NCBI GenBank assembly: GCA_963205315.1
Contig: CAUJIO010000069.1
Span: forward strand, 62,001-126,000
DNA length: 64,000 nt
Reading direction: 5' to 3'
Source of the DNA: Pseudomonadota bacterium
GTDB taxonomy: Bacteria > Pseudomonadota > Alphaproteobacteria > Rhizobiales > Aestuariivirgaceae
Every line of letters begins with the position of its first letter. Position 1 is the first letter of the stretch. This document shows, piece by piece, positions 52,268-61,426 of this stretch. The position numbers were made by a program, and so were the translations under genes. The notes beneath the pieces were generated by a model, which saw only the letters and a list, made by a program, of their open reading frames with translations, made no database searches and had not been told where the DNA came from.

Positions 52268-53215
52268 ATGCAACAGACTAATATTCACGACATCAAGATC
52301 GATCCGCGCAACCACGACATCCTCATTTCCGTGAACGGCGAACTCGTGCCCCGGGCGCTCGCCATGGTCTCGGTTTTTGATTCCGGCTTCATTCTCGGCG
52401 ATGGCGTGTGGGAGGGCCTGAGGTTGGTCAAGGGCGGCGTGCCATTCCTGCGCGAGCATATCGAGCGTCTTTACGAAGGTGCCAAGGCCATCTTCATGGA
52501 CATCGGCCTGAAGCCGGAGGAGCTGGTGCGCCGCGTGTTCGAATGCCTTGATGCCAACAAGATGAGCGACGGCGTACATATCCGCCTGATGGTCACGCGA
52601 GGCGTGAAGGCAACGCCCTATCAGGATCCGCGCGTCACCATCGGCAAGCCCACCATCGTCATCATTCCCGAATACAAGACGCCGAACCCGGAGAAGTTCG
52701 AACACGGCCTGACGCTGCATACCGTGAACGTCAGGCGCGGCTATCCCGATGTGCAGGATCAGAAGCTTAATTCACATTCCAAGCTGAATTGCATAACTGC
52801 TTGTATTCAGGCCGCAAATGCCGGTGCTGATGAAGCCCTCATGCTTGACCCGCACGGCTTCGTCGCCACCTGCAACTCGACGCATTTCTTCATCGTGCGG
52901 CGTGGCGAACTCTGGACCTCGACTGGCCAGTATTGCATTCCCGGTATCACGCGGGGCAACATGATCAGGCTTGCAAAGGAGCTGGGCATTCCGGTCTTCG
53001 AGAAACCCTTCTCGCTCTATGATGTCTACGGCGCCGACGAGGCCTTCGTCACCGGAACCTTCGCCGGCCTCATCCCGGTGCGCGAGATCGACGGCCGCGC
53101 GGTCCGACATCCTCTGTCTACTGATGATTGGGCCGGTGCCGGCCCGATATCCAGGCGGCTCTCGTCCGCCTACAAGGAACTCTGCGTGAGGGACGCCTCC
53201 AGGAGTCTCGCATGA
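52268..53215 (+). CDS. Class IV PLP aminotransferase
   Basis: This 315-residue enzyme has the fold-type IV pattern: VFDSGFILGDGVWEGLR, the PLP lysine in LNSHSKLNCI, DEALMLDPHGFVATCNSTHFF and CIPGITRGNMIRLA. The family includes branched-chain and D-amino-acid aminotransferases and aminodeoxychorismate lyase; the motif pattern fits BCAT/DAAT. The downstream sulfotransferase-like gene overlaps by ATGA, so the enzymes are coupled, but the substrate is unknown. Confidence 0.85.
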   Translation: MQQTNIHDIKIDPRNHDILISVNGELVPRALAMVSVFDSGFILGDGVWEGLRLVKGGVPFLREHIERLYEGAKAIFMDIGLKPEELVRRVFECLDANKMSDGVHIRLMVTRGVKATPYQDPRVTIGKPTIVIIPEYKTPNPEKFEHGLTLHTVNVRRGYPDVQDQKLNSHSKLNCITACIQAANAGADEALMLDPHGFVATCNSTHFFIVRRGELWTSTGQYCIPGITRGNMIRLAKELGIPVFEKPFSLYDVYGADEAFVTGTFAGLIPVREIDGRAVRHPLSTDDWAGAGPISRRLSSAYKELCVRDASRSLA

Positions 53216-53928
53216 CCAACATTGCCATGTGGTCGGGGCCTCGCAACATCTCGACGGCGATGATGTATGCCTTCGGCAACCGGCCCGACTGCACCGCCTG
53301 GGATGAACCCTTCTATGCCTTCTCCCTCGTCCATCACGGCAATGACCATCCCATGCGGGACGAGATCATCGCCGCCAATGACAGCGACTGGGACAGGCTG
53401 GTCGCACGCTGCCTCGCCCCCGCCGCGACACCGATATTCTACCAGAAGCATATGACCCACCACATGCTGAAGGGCTTCGACCGCGGCTGGATCAAGGGAC
53501 TGACAAATGCGTTCCTGATCCGTACGCCGGAGCGCGTGCTGGCCAGCTACACCAAGAAATGGTCAGACGTCACCTTGCGCGACATTGGCTTTGTCGAGCA
53601 GGCGGAGATCTTTGACATGGTCGCCGATCACCTGGGGCATGCACCCCCGGTCGTCGATGCCGACGACATCCTGGCCAACCCGAGGTCCGTCCTGACGAAA
53701 CTATGCGAGGCTTGCGGCATCCCATTTGACGACGCGATGCTGTCATGGCCCCCCGGCCCCAAGCCCTTCGACGGCGTCTGGGCGCCGCATTGGTACAATG
53801 CCGTGTGGGCCTCGACGGGGCTATCGAAGCCCGAAACGAAGCCCATCGAACTGCCCAAACCGCTTCAGGACATTGCCGAAACGGCCCGGCCCTATTACGA
53901 GAAGATGCGGCCCTATCGCCTCACATAG
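53212..53928 (+). CDS. Sulfotransferase-like protein
   Basis: This 238-residue protein opens IAMWSGPRNISTAMMYAFGNR, a PAPS-type phosphate-binding loop, with LIRTPERVLASYTKKWSD as the 3'-phosphate region. It belongs to a P-loop sulfotransferase-like group. The C terminus is KPETKPIELPKPLQDIAETA followed by RPYYEKMRPYRLT. Its ATG overlaps the aminotransferase stop. A decayed copy of the last 32 residues occurs at 56.5 kb. Acceptor substrate is unknown; coupling to an aminotransferase hints at an amino-acid-derived acceptor. Confidence 0.78.
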   Translation: MTNIAMWSGPRNISTAMMYAFGNRPDCTAWDEPFYAFSLVHHGNDHPMRDEIIAANDSDWDRLVARCLAPAATPIFYQKHMTHHMLKGFDRGWIKGLTNAFLIRTPERVLASYTKKWSDVTLRDIGFVEQAEIFDMVADHLGHAPPVVDADDILANPRSVLTKLCEACGIPFDDAMLSWPPGPKPFDGVWAPHWYNAVWASTGLSKPETKPIELPKPLQDIAETARPYYEKMRPYRLT

Positions 53929-54847
53929 CGGCCGTCGCGGACTTGCCGCCGAAGCTCCACGCCGTACCGGCGCGGCGATGCAGGAAGCCGTCGGCGAAGG
54001 CATCGCCCTCGCGTGCCGCCTTGACGCGCGCCAAGGCCTCTTCTGCATCGATCCGGCCATCAAGCCGGTCGCGCAGCGCGGCGGCTACGGCCGTAACGTC
54101 GCGGCTGTCGGGCGAGATGCGGAAGCGGCTGACGCCCAAGGCGCAAAGCGCATCGGTTGCCGGGATGAGATTGAGATATTTCGACGACATGGTCTGAATG
54201 CCGTTGATCGTCAGGAACGGCGCGCCGTCGAGCGTCTTGATATCCATGCCGTCCGGGTCCTTTTCACACACGAACAGGCAACCGTCCTTGGTGAGGCCAT
54301 GGGCGCGGGCGTGATAGCAGCGCGCCGACAACGCCAAGGGAATGCGCCCGAACACTTGCATCTCGACCGCCGCACCATGTTCCGTTGCAGCCTTGCACAT
54401 AACCGCAATCGACCGGCCCGGCAGTTCGTATGGCATGGTGAATACCGTGGCGCCCCGGTGCGACAGGTAGCACAACGTTTCTTCATTATACGCATTGAGG
54501 AACGGCCCCACCGCATGCGGCTTGCCTGCGACGGCTGCCAATTGCGACGCGTCGTTGACTTCGAACATCAGACCTACGAGGTCCAGCATGCCGGACACCA
54601 GGCGGCGGTCGACCTTGCTCATCACTTCCGCCAGCAGCGAGACGATGACCTGCTTTCCGCCCTGCTGCAGCCGTTCCACCACCTCTTCGAAATGCGGCTC
54701 GATGAACGGCGCGCGCTTCGAACACACGACTTCGCCGACATAGACGGCGTCGGCCGGCACTTCGTCGGCGATCCTGAAATGATAATCCCGCCAGACTTCG
54801 GGTGTCCAGTTGAACATCACCGGGCCGATCGTGATCTCTCGCTTCAT
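53921..54847 (-). CDS. ubiV: U32-family protein UbiV
   Basis: This 308-residue protein has a U32 peptidase-type TIM barrel with four cysteines placed as in UbiV for a [4Fe-4S] cluster: one in GEVVCSKRAPF, then ARCYHARAHGL, DGCLFVCEKD. UbiU and UbiV form a complex that hydroxylates the ubiquinone ring without oxygen. It begins 8 bp after ubiU ends. The end overlaps the convergent sulfotransferase end by eight bases. Confidence 0.88.
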   Translation of the reverse strand: MKREITIGPVMFNWTPEVWRDYHFRIADEVPADAVYVGEVVCSKRAPFIEPHFEEVVERLQQGGKQVIVSLLAEVMSKVDRRLVSGMLDLVGLMFEVNDASQLAAVAGKPHAVGPFLNAYNEETLCYLSHRGATVFTMPYELPGRSIAVMCKAATEHGAAVEMQVFGRIPLALSARCYHARAHGLTKDGCLFVCEKDPDGMDIKTLDGAPFLTINGIQTMSSKYLNLIPATDALCALGVSRFRISPDSRDVTAVAAALRDRLDGRIDAEEALARVKAAREGDAFADGFLHRRAGTAWSFGGKSATAAM

Positions 54848-54855
54848 CGCTCTAC

Positions 54856-55869
54856 CTATCGCCACTTCTTGCTGGCAAATGCGCCTTCGGTCTGCTTGTG
54901 GCCTTCGGTGAGCGCCACGAGATCGGCGAGCTTCGGCTCGCGGCCCGCCAGGCAATCGTCCACCGCTTCCCGGAACGCGGAGACCACCGCCTTCACATAA
55001 GCGCGGCTGCGCTGGCGGCCTTCGATCTTGAAGGCCGTGACACCGGCCTTGATGAGATCAGGCAGCAGCATGGACAGATTGAGGCTGACCGGCTCCTCGA
55101 ACGCGTAATAGGGCTTGCCTGCCGGCGAATTGTAACGGCCTTTGCAGATCGTCGGATAGCCGGCCGGTTCTCCCTTGGCGAAGCGATCCATGGTGAACCC
55201 GCCCATGCTGGCGGTCATCACCTGGTTCTGGTCCTGGCTGTAGTTCACTTCGCTGGCCGGCGAACAGACGCCGTCCATGTTGGTCGAAATGCCGGTGACG
55301 TAGTTGGTGAGGCTGCAGCGGCCTTCCGCCATCATCCCGATATTGCCGAAGACGAAGGCCTCGATCTCGCACGGCACCTCGTCCTTAACCTCCTTGATTT
55401 CGGCGACGGTCAAAATGCGCGGCAGCACCACACGACGTACATTGAACGCCTCGCAATAATAGCGGATCGCTTCGGGCGAGGCCGCGCCGGCCTGAACCGA
55501 CAGATGCAGGCGCAGGTCAGGATGACGCTTGGCGGCGTAACGGGCGACACCGATGTCGGCGACGATGATGGCATCCACGCCGAAGCGCGCCGCGTCATCG
55601 GTAGCCGTCTTCCAGATGTCCATCTGTCCTGCGGGCGGAAAAGTATTGAGCGCCACCAGCACCTTGGCACCACGTTGATGCGCCCAGCCGATGCTTTCTT
55701 CCATCTCCTTGCGGCTGAAATTGAGACCGGGAAAATTGCGCGCATTGCTGGCATCCTGAAAACCGCAATAAACGGCATCGGCGCCAGCCTCGACGGCGGT
55801 GCGCAAGCCGCCCGGCGTTCCGGCCGGACATACGAGTTCCGGCCGCTGCGTTGCTGATTCAGCGAACAT
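54856..55869 (-). CDS. ubiU: U32-family protein UbiU
   Basis: This 337-residue partner of UbiV has the U32 opening ELVCPAGTPGGLRTAVEAGA and cysteines in AEGRCSLTNYVTG, DGVCSPAS and TICKGRYN, expected to hold the iron-sulfur cluster. EAFVFGNIGMMAEGRCSL is the core signature. Its start overlaps the ubiT end by 11 bases. It works in oxygen-independent ubiquinone hydroxylation, letting the cell respire with nitrate or other acceptors. Confidence 0.9.
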   Translation of the reverse strand: MFAESATQRPELVCPAGTPGGLRTAVEAGADAVYCGFQDASNARNFPGLNFSRKEMEESIGWAHQRGAKVLVALNTFPPAGQMDIWKTATDDAARFGVDAIIVADIGVARYAAKRHPDLRLHLSVQAGAASPEAIRYYCEAFNVRRVVLPRILTVAEIKEVKDEVPCEIEAFVFGNIGMMAEGRCSLTNYVTGISTNMDGVCSPASEVNYSQDQNQVMTASMGGFTMDRFAKGEPAGYPTICKGRYNSPAGKPYYAFEEPVSLNLSMLLPDLIKAGVTAFKIEGRQRSRAYVKAVVSAFREAVDDCLAGREPKLADLVALTEGHKQTEGAFASKKWR

Positions 55870-56338
55870 GATGCACCTCCCGGGTCTGATTGCCACGCAT
55901 GACACGCAACACAGCCTCGAGAGGCCCGCGCAGCGGCCCGGACGCCGATAGGATGTCTTCCACGAGCGTCACGTCTAGATCGTCGAGTGCGTTGCGCAGC
56001 GTGACGACCGCGTCGATATTGCCTTCCACCGTCAGGTCGCGCGAAAAGAACGAGGCATCGCCGTCACCACGGCCATCGACAAGTGCCAGCAGCGTCTGCA
56101 GAGTTCCGGCAATGCGGCAGTCCGCTGGCGGTGACCTTCCGCGCCACGCCGCGCGCAATAGCGGATTGGCGCGATCAGGCTTGAGGATCAGGACGATCGG
56201 CAAATTGACCGGATCGATGAGATATGTGGTGTAGCAATGCGACCCGAGCCGCTCGAATACGGCACTTTGCCGGCGCGCCACGCCGCAGACGATCTGCTGC
56301 AGAACGGCCTGAAGCGGAAGAAGGACTAGATCGCGCAT
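55859..56338 (-). CDS. ubiT: SCP2-domain lipid carrier UbiT
   Basis: This 159-residue protein has the SCP2 lipid-binding fold: VNLPIVLILKPDRANPLLRA, DCRIAGTLQTLLALVDG and REKNEASP-type charged region replaced here by DASFFSRDLTVEGN. The last block (FFSRDLTVEGN) is a recognisable UbiT/YhbT motif. UbiT binds ubiquinone precursors for UbiU-UbiV. It is first in ubiT-ubiU-ubiV and is preceded by an FNR/FixK-type site 35 bp upstream. Confidence 0.85.
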   Translation of the reverse strand: MRDLVLLPLQAVLQQIVCGVARRQSAVFERLGSHCYTTYLIDPVNLPIVLILKPDRANPLLRAAWRGRSPPADCRIAGTLQTLLALVDGRGDGDASFFSRDLTVEGNIDAVVTLRNALDDLDVTLVEDILSASGPLRGPLEAVLRVMRGNQTREVHHVR

Positions 56339-56372
56339 GGCGCTGGCTTAATACATCTCCGGTCCGATCCGC

Positions 56373-56386
56373 TTGACGGAAGTCAA
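56373..56386. promoter_or_regulatory. FNR/FixK-type box upstream of ubiTUV
   Basis: TTGAC-GGAA-GTCAA is an exact symmetric FNR/FixK core with a four-base spacer, 35 bp before the ubiT ATG. The operon makes ubiquinone without oxygen, so control by an oxygen-responsive regulator is expected. The short distance to the start means the promoter leader must be short, or the site might repress. Confidence 0.75.
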
Positions 56387-56513
56387 GGCGATCAGCTCGC
56401 TTTGCCGGACGCGCTGCCGGAGCATCCGAAACGCGTTGCAAAGCCAAACCAAAAGCCTAAGCGGCGCATGCGGTACCTAGTGCAATCGCGGATGGGCTTC
56501 GCCTGGACCGGCC

Positions 56514-56609
56514 AGGCCCGAGACGAAACCCAATACGCTGCCGCACAAATTGGCCGGGATCGCCAAAACCGCCCGGCCCTATTTAAAACAGATGAGGCGC
56601 TTCCGCCTC
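56514..56609 (+). pseudogene. Decayed copy of the sulfotransferase 3' end
   Basis: Read in one frame, this stretch gives RPETKPNTLPHKLAGIAKTA then RPYLKQMRRFRL. It aligns without gaps to the C terminus of the sulfotransferase at 53.2-53.9 kb (KPETKPIELPKPLQDIAETA then RPYYEKMRPYRL). DNA identity over the last 46 bases is roughly three in four by eye. Weaker similarity extends upstream with a frameshift. There is no intact gene around it. Confidence 0.65.
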
Positions 56610-56612
56610 GTC
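56582..56612 (-). terminator. Probable terminator after fliJ
   Basis: On the minus strand GACGAGGCG and CGCCTCATC pair over 9 bp (one G-U) around GAAG, followed by TGTTTT. It lies 9 bp beyond the fliJ stop. It overlaps the decayed sulfotransferase end, so the hairpin may have been recruited from that sequence. Confidence 0.6.
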
Positions 56613-56620
56613 GAATGGTA

Positions 56621-57004
56621 TCAGCGGATTCCCTGGGCCGCCATGCCTTGCGAAATCATGAGAGCGGGTGACCCGCCCTCTTTTTCAGCCAGCATCTCGG
56701 CGCGTCGCAGTTCCTGCGTTTCTTCCTCAAGAGCAGCCTCGGCATCGGCAAGCTGATCCCTCAGCTCGGCGATCGACCGCATCAGATTGTCGCGGCGTCC
56801 GCGCGCAGCCTTTGCCGAAAGCGAATAATTGAAATGGGTTGGATCGGTGACGCCGTTGCGGCTTTCCTCGAATTTCACTTGCGCGTCCAGCTCATCATAC
56901 TTGCGCATGAAGTCCTGAATCATGCTGTCGATATCAGCGACCTGCCTGCGCTTGTCCTCGGTGCGGAACCGATGTAGCCGCAGTAGCGTCTCGCGTGAAC
57001 GCAT
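56621..57004 (-). CDS. fliJ: Flagellar export chaperone FliJ
   Basis: This 127-residue protein is almost entirely coiled coil. It opens MRSRETLLRLHRFRTEDKRR and has heptad-rich segments to the end, matching FliJ, which forms the central stalk of the flagellar export ATPase FliI. It is divergent from ctrA, the arrangement seen in several Alphaproteobacteria. ATG at 57004 is preferred to 57028. No fliI follows; the gene is isolated and ends at a terminator. Confidence 0.78.
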   Translation of the reverse strand: MRSRETLLRLHRFRTEDKRRQVADIDSMIQDFMRKYDELDAQVKFEESRNGVTDPTHFNYSLSAKAARGRRDNLMRSIAELRDQLADAEAALEEETQELRRAEMLAEKEGGSPALMISQGMAAQGIR

Positions 57005-57394
57005 TGTGCCCCTCACTCTACTCAACATACTACGAGGACTTGGACTGTCCCCCTTTTCACGATTCCACGAATCAACTACGCAGAAGATTCCGGTGGTCGC
57101 TCGCGTATTATGATGTACCGGTAAGCTTAAGGGTGGGTAAACCGGCAGGGGCAGCCGGTTCTGGGCAACTTGTCGGCCAGTTCGGCACGAGGGAAACCAG
57201 ATATAGGGCTACGACTCAGTATTCCCTACATCTCGGTTTCTTTGTCAATAAGTTGCGGCGGGAGGATTAGGTTTTGTTAACCTTTCCCGGCTTATCTTAA
57301 GTGGCAACGTTAACGGTTCGTTGTGCGCGATCCTGGTCGGATGCGCAGGACAGAAAGGGCTCCACGGCGGAGTCCGGACCATAGGGGATTCGAG
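57005..57394. promoter_or_regulatory. fliJ-ctrA divergent control region
   Basis: This 390-bp gap has no gene. It holds TTAA elements at 57277, 57297 and 57310, including a TTAACC half-site, consistent with CtrA autoregulation although no exact TTAA-N7-TTAA was found. GANTC sites, the target of the CcrM methylase, are at 57061, 57069, 57213 and 57387, the last just before the ctrA start. In Caulobacter the ctrA P1 promoter is controlled by CcrM methylation. Confidence 0.5.
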
Positions 57395-58108
<714 letters not shown>

Positions 58109-58170
58109 GCACTCACATCAGACCAAACAGTTTGGGTTAAATTGCCGGGGCAGTTGCGGCGTGCCCCGCC

Positions 58171-58299
58171 CTATCTCGACGCTTTGGAACGAACGCGCAC
58201 CGCGCTTGGGGCCGTCTGCGACATCGAAACGTGTCTGGCCACAATGCCTATTCCGGCCGAAAGTAAAATCGCTATCGCGATGCCGAGCGATATGGTCAT
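58171..58299 (-). CDS. Possible 42-residue membrane peptide
   Basis: A frame beginning MTISLGIAIAILLSAGIGIV has one membrane helix and a basic tail (ending SKASR). It has GAAGGA eight bases upstream. It sits alone in the 414-bp gap between ctrA and chpT; the rest of the gap shows nothing clear. No family was recognised and it may be spurious. Confidence 0.4.
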   Translation of the reverse strand: MTISLGIAIAILLSAGIGIVARHVSMSQTAPSAVRVRSKASR

Positions 58300-58522
58300 G
58301 TCCAGATCCTTCGTCTCTGCCTGATTGTGTCCTATCATTGCGGCCCCACCGGTCACGTGGTGCTGAACGCGTTCAGTCAAACTCTACCAAACGGCTCGCG
58401 CACGACTAATGACGGGTTAACGAACCGGCGTTTGTGGCAGGTCCGCAAGGCGCGATGACCGGAACACATGATTCGACACCGGCGCAGCCGGCCACCGGCG
58501 ATGTCCTGGATCAGTCGGGCCT

Positions 58523-59152
58523 TCAGGCGGCTGCCTTCACCAGCACGTCGGCCTCGTCCATCGCCATAGTCAGCGTCAGCCCGGCCGATTGCGCAAGCTG
58601 CTTGGCATAATAGGGCTGCACCAGACGGGCATCGAGGGTGGAAAGCTCGGCCGTGCCGTCGACCACCTGGGCAATGGCTTCTGGCACCTTGGCGCGGTCA
58701 CCCTGGGCGCGAGCCGTGAAGACATCGCCGTCGACGGCAATGGTGACGACTCCGCCACGCGGAATGCCGGCCATCGCCATCAGCATCATGTTGAGAACCA
58801 GTTTCACCTGCTGCTTGGGCCGGTTTTCGCGCGGCGCCAGCCAGTCGAGCTTCACCTTCTCCTCGCCGACAAAGGCCTTGGCGATCTCGCCCGCTTCTCC
58901 CATGTCGATCAAGGCACCGGCGGAACCTGCGGCGCCGAATGCGATCCGGCAGAACTTCAGCTTGGCCGAAGCCGTGCGGGCCGACGAGCGCACCATGGCG
59001 AGTGCCGTCTCTTTGGTTTCCTCGTCCATTTCCGGATCGTCGATCAGTTCGAGACCGTTGGCGATGGCGCCCACCGGTGAAATCACGTCATGGCAAACGC
59101 GGCTGCACAGCAATGCTGCGAGGTCGAGATCGGAAAGCTTGAGTTCGGACAT
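58523..59152 (-). CDS. chpT: Histidine phosphotransferase ChpT
   Basis: This 209-residue protein has a histidine-kinase-like dimerisation helix with H21 in CSRVCHDVISPVGAIANGLEL as phospho-site, and a degenerate ATPase-like domain without N/G boxes. ChpT passes phosphate from CckA to CtrA and CpdR. ATG at 59152 is preferred because the conserved ELKLSDLDLAALLCSR starts immediately; the frame extends 27 codons further. It is convergent with ctrA. Confidence 0.92.
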   Translation of the reverse strand: MSELKLSDLDLAALLCSRVCHDVISPVGAIANGLELIDDPEMDEETKETALAMVRSSARTASAKLKFCRIAFGAAGSAGALIDMGEAGEIAKAFVGEEKVKLDWLAPRENRPKQQVKLVLNMMLMAMAGIPRGGVVTIAVDGDVFTARAQGDRAKVPEAIAQVVDGTAELSTLDARLVQPYYAKQLAQSAGLTLTMAMDEADVLVKAAA

Positions 59153-59273
59153 GATTGTTCCCGGAGTGTGATTCGCTTCTACACTTGTAGCATTTGAAGC
59201 GGGGAAATTCCGCATTGACGGCGCAGGCCACAACCGACAAAAGGCGCCTCAACCGACCGGAGTACAGCAGCAA

Positions 59274-60053
59274 ATGACCATCGCCCCGTCCAGCCTCGTG
59301 CAATCCTTGATCGATATCTCGATTGTCGCGGGCCGTGAGATCATGGCTATCTACGCCACGGATTTCTCCGCCAAGGAAAAGGGCGACTTGACCCCGGTGA
59401 CCGAGGCCGACGAGGCAGCCGAGCGCATCATCCTGTCTGGCCTCGCCCGGCTGGATTCCGGCATTCCCGTGATTTCGGAGGAAGCCGCCGCCGCCGGCAA
59501 GATCCCGGAAGTCTCGGAGCGCTTCTTCCTCGTTGACCCGCTTGACGGCACCAAGGAATTCATTTCGAAAAATGGTGAGTTCACCGTCAACATCGCCTTG
59601 GTCGAGCACGGCATTCCCGTCGCTGGCGTTGTTTATGCCCCGGCTCTGAAGCGCATCTTCTGGGGCGAGAGAGGCCGGGGCGCGGCCCAGGGCAACATCG
59701 AAAACGATGTAGCTTCGGGCTGGACCAGCCTTGCCGTGCGCCAGCTTCCGGCAGAAGGTGCCACCGTCGTCGCGAGCCGCTCGCACCGCGACCAGGCGAC
59801 GGAAGACTTTCTCAAGACCGTAAAAGTGAAATCGCTGTGTTCGGCCGGATCCTCGCTGAAATTCTGTCTTGTCGCCGCAGCCGAAGCCGATCTCTATCCC
59901 CGCTTCGGCCGTACCATGGAATGGGATACGGCGGCTGGCCACGCCGTGCTGCTTGCCGCCGGTGGCAAAGTGCTGACCGTCGACGGCCCTGCCCTCGCCT
60001 ATGGCAAGCGGGCGCGCGGCTACGACAATCCGGGCTTCATTGCCAGCGCCTGA
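59274..60053 (+). CDS. cysQ: 3'(2'),5'-bisphosphate nucleotidase CysQ
   Basis: This 259-residue inositol-monophosphatase-family enzyme has ISEEAAAAG, the metal site FLVDPLDGTKEFI and EWDTAAGHAVLLAAGG. It hydrolyses PAP (3'-phosphoadenosine 5'-phosphate), a by-product of sulfate activation and sulfotransfer. A PAPS-dependent sulfotransferase-like gene 5 kb away would produce PAP. It is divergent from chpT and monocistronic. Confidence 0.92.
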   Translation: MTIAPSSLVQSLIDISIVAGREIMAIYATDFSAKEKGDLTPVTEADEAAERIILSGLARLDSGIPVISEEAAAAGKIPEVSERFFLVDPLDGTKEFISKNGEFTVNIALVEHGIPVAGVVYAPALKRIFWGERGRGAAQGNIENDVASGWTSLAVRQLPAEGATVVASRSHRDQATEDFLKTVKVKSLCSAGSSLKFCLVAAAEADLYPRFGRTMEWDTAAGHAVLLAAGGKVLTVDGPALAYGKRARGYDNPGFIASA

Positions 60054-60204
60054 GTTTCTGCTGGTGAGTTTCCCGCTGGTTTGACGAAGCATTAACCATC
60101 CCGCAATCACCCGCTGCTAGTCTCCCTGCCATGGTCTGTGCGGGCCACGGAGTTGCCATGACTTCATGGAACTCTCAGGCCTCGCCGAAGCAATGGGGAC
60201 AGGA

Positions 60205-60798
60205 ATGATGAAGAAGCTGATTGCACCACTGGGCCTGGGATTGGCGTTGGCCATTTCCCAACCGGTTTTCGCACAGACGACCGGTTCAGTCTCCAAATCG
60301 GAGCAGACGAGTTCCGCCACCTACACCAACGAGGAAGTTCTGGCCGTCGGTCACCAGTTCTTCGGCAAAACCACGCGTGGCCTGGCCAAGGCCGTCGAAT
60401 ACGTATTCCAGCGTGAAGGTGAACCCACCGCTTATATTGTCGGTGAGGAAGGAGCGGCGGCCTTCATCGGCGGTCTGCGCTATGGCGAAGGCACCATCTA
60501 CTACAAGGATGGAACGAAGCAGCGCATCTACTGGCAAGGTCCCTCCGTGGGCTTTGACTTCGGCGGCAATGGTTCGCGAAGCCTGGTGCTCGTCTACAAT
60601 TCCACAACCCCTTCGGATCTGTATGACCGTTTCGCCGGTGTCGAGGGCTCCGCATACATGATCGGCGGCGTCGGCGTGAATTTCCAGCGCCATGACGACG
60701 TCATCCTGGCGCCCATCCGCACCGGCGTCGGTGCAAGACTCGGCGCCAATGTCGGCTATCTGAAGTATTCCAAGCGGCCGAACTGGAATCCCTTCTAG
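60205..60798 (+). CDS. eipA: DUF1134 envelope protein (EipA-like)
   Basis: This 197-residue protein has a Sec signal (KKLIAPLGLGLALAISQPVF then AQ at about 20-25) and the DUF1134 core: TYTNEEVLAVGHQFFGKTTRGL, IYWQGPSVGFDFGGNGSR, and GVNFQRHDDVILAPIRTGVG near the end. In Brucella EipA is a periplasmic protein needed for envelope integrity. ATG at 60205 has GGGACAGGA upstream. Symbol used by family resemblance. Confidence 0.87.
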   Translation: MMKKLIAPLGLGLALAISQPVFAQTTGSVSKSEQTSSATYTNEEVLAVGHQFFGKTTRGLAKAVEYVFQREGEPTAYIVGEEGAAAFIGGLRYGEGTIYYKDGTKQRIYWQGPSVGFDFGGNGSRSLVLVYNSTTPSDLYDRFAGVEGSAYMIGGVGVNFQRHDDVILAPIRTGVGARLGANVGYLKYSKRPNWNPF

Positions 60799-60895
60799 AC
60801 CGAACGCCATCGATTTTCTGGCCGCGGCTCGCGCGGTGTGTCATGCTTTGGTCATGATTTTCCGGTTTCTGGCCGGAAATCAAAGGAGACATGAC

Positions 60896-61333
60896 ATGAA
60901 AAATGCTCTGACTCGGGCAATCGTGGCCTCATCCCTGCTTCTCCTTGCGGCACCCGGACACGCTGCGCCGGCCGGACCGGAAGGCGTATGGGCAATGACG
61001 AATGGCAAGGTGACCGTCAAGGTCGCCAATTGTGGCAGCAACCTGTGCGCCCGCATCGTCGGACTTGCCGAACCAATCAGCAAGATTGACGGCAAACCCA
61101 AGGTCGATCGCGAGAACCCCAATCCCTCCAAGCGCAATCGCCCACTTATGGGCCTGTCCATCCTCATCGGCATGAAGCCGGCGGGTGAGGGCCAATGGCA
61201 GGGCGCCATCTATAACCCGGACGACGGCAAGGTTTACAGCGCCAGCGTTCGCCAGAGCGGCAGCACGCTGAAAGTCAAAGGCTGCGTCGCCGGGGTGTTC
61301 TGCAAGACCAACACCTTCGTCAAGGCCAACTGA
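60896..61333 (+). CDS. DUF2147 exported protein
   Basis: This 145-residue protein has a signal peptide (KNALTRAIVASSLLLLAAPG, cleavage near AHA-AP) and the DUF2147 beta-barrel-like core GVWAMTNGKVTVKVANCG, NLCARIVGL, YNPDDGKVYSASV, and CVAGVFCKTNTFVK. Four cysteines may form two disulfides. AAGGAG lies nine bases before ATG 60896. It is probably periplasmic; function unknown. Confidence 0.88.
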   Translation: MKNALTRAIVASSLLLLAAPGHAAPAGPEGVWAMTNGKVTVKVANCGSNLCARIVGLAEPISKIDGKPKVDRENPNPSKRNRPLMGLSILIGMKPAGEGQWQGAIYNPDDGKVYSASVRQSGSTLKVKGCVAGVFCKTNTFVKAN

Positions 61334-61426
61334 TCTTCAGTGTTTCAACATTGCGCCACAGTCGATGGCCAATGTTTTGCATCGGCGGCAGAGATTGGTT
61401 ATTGATAAGTAACTGCCGGAGGTCGC

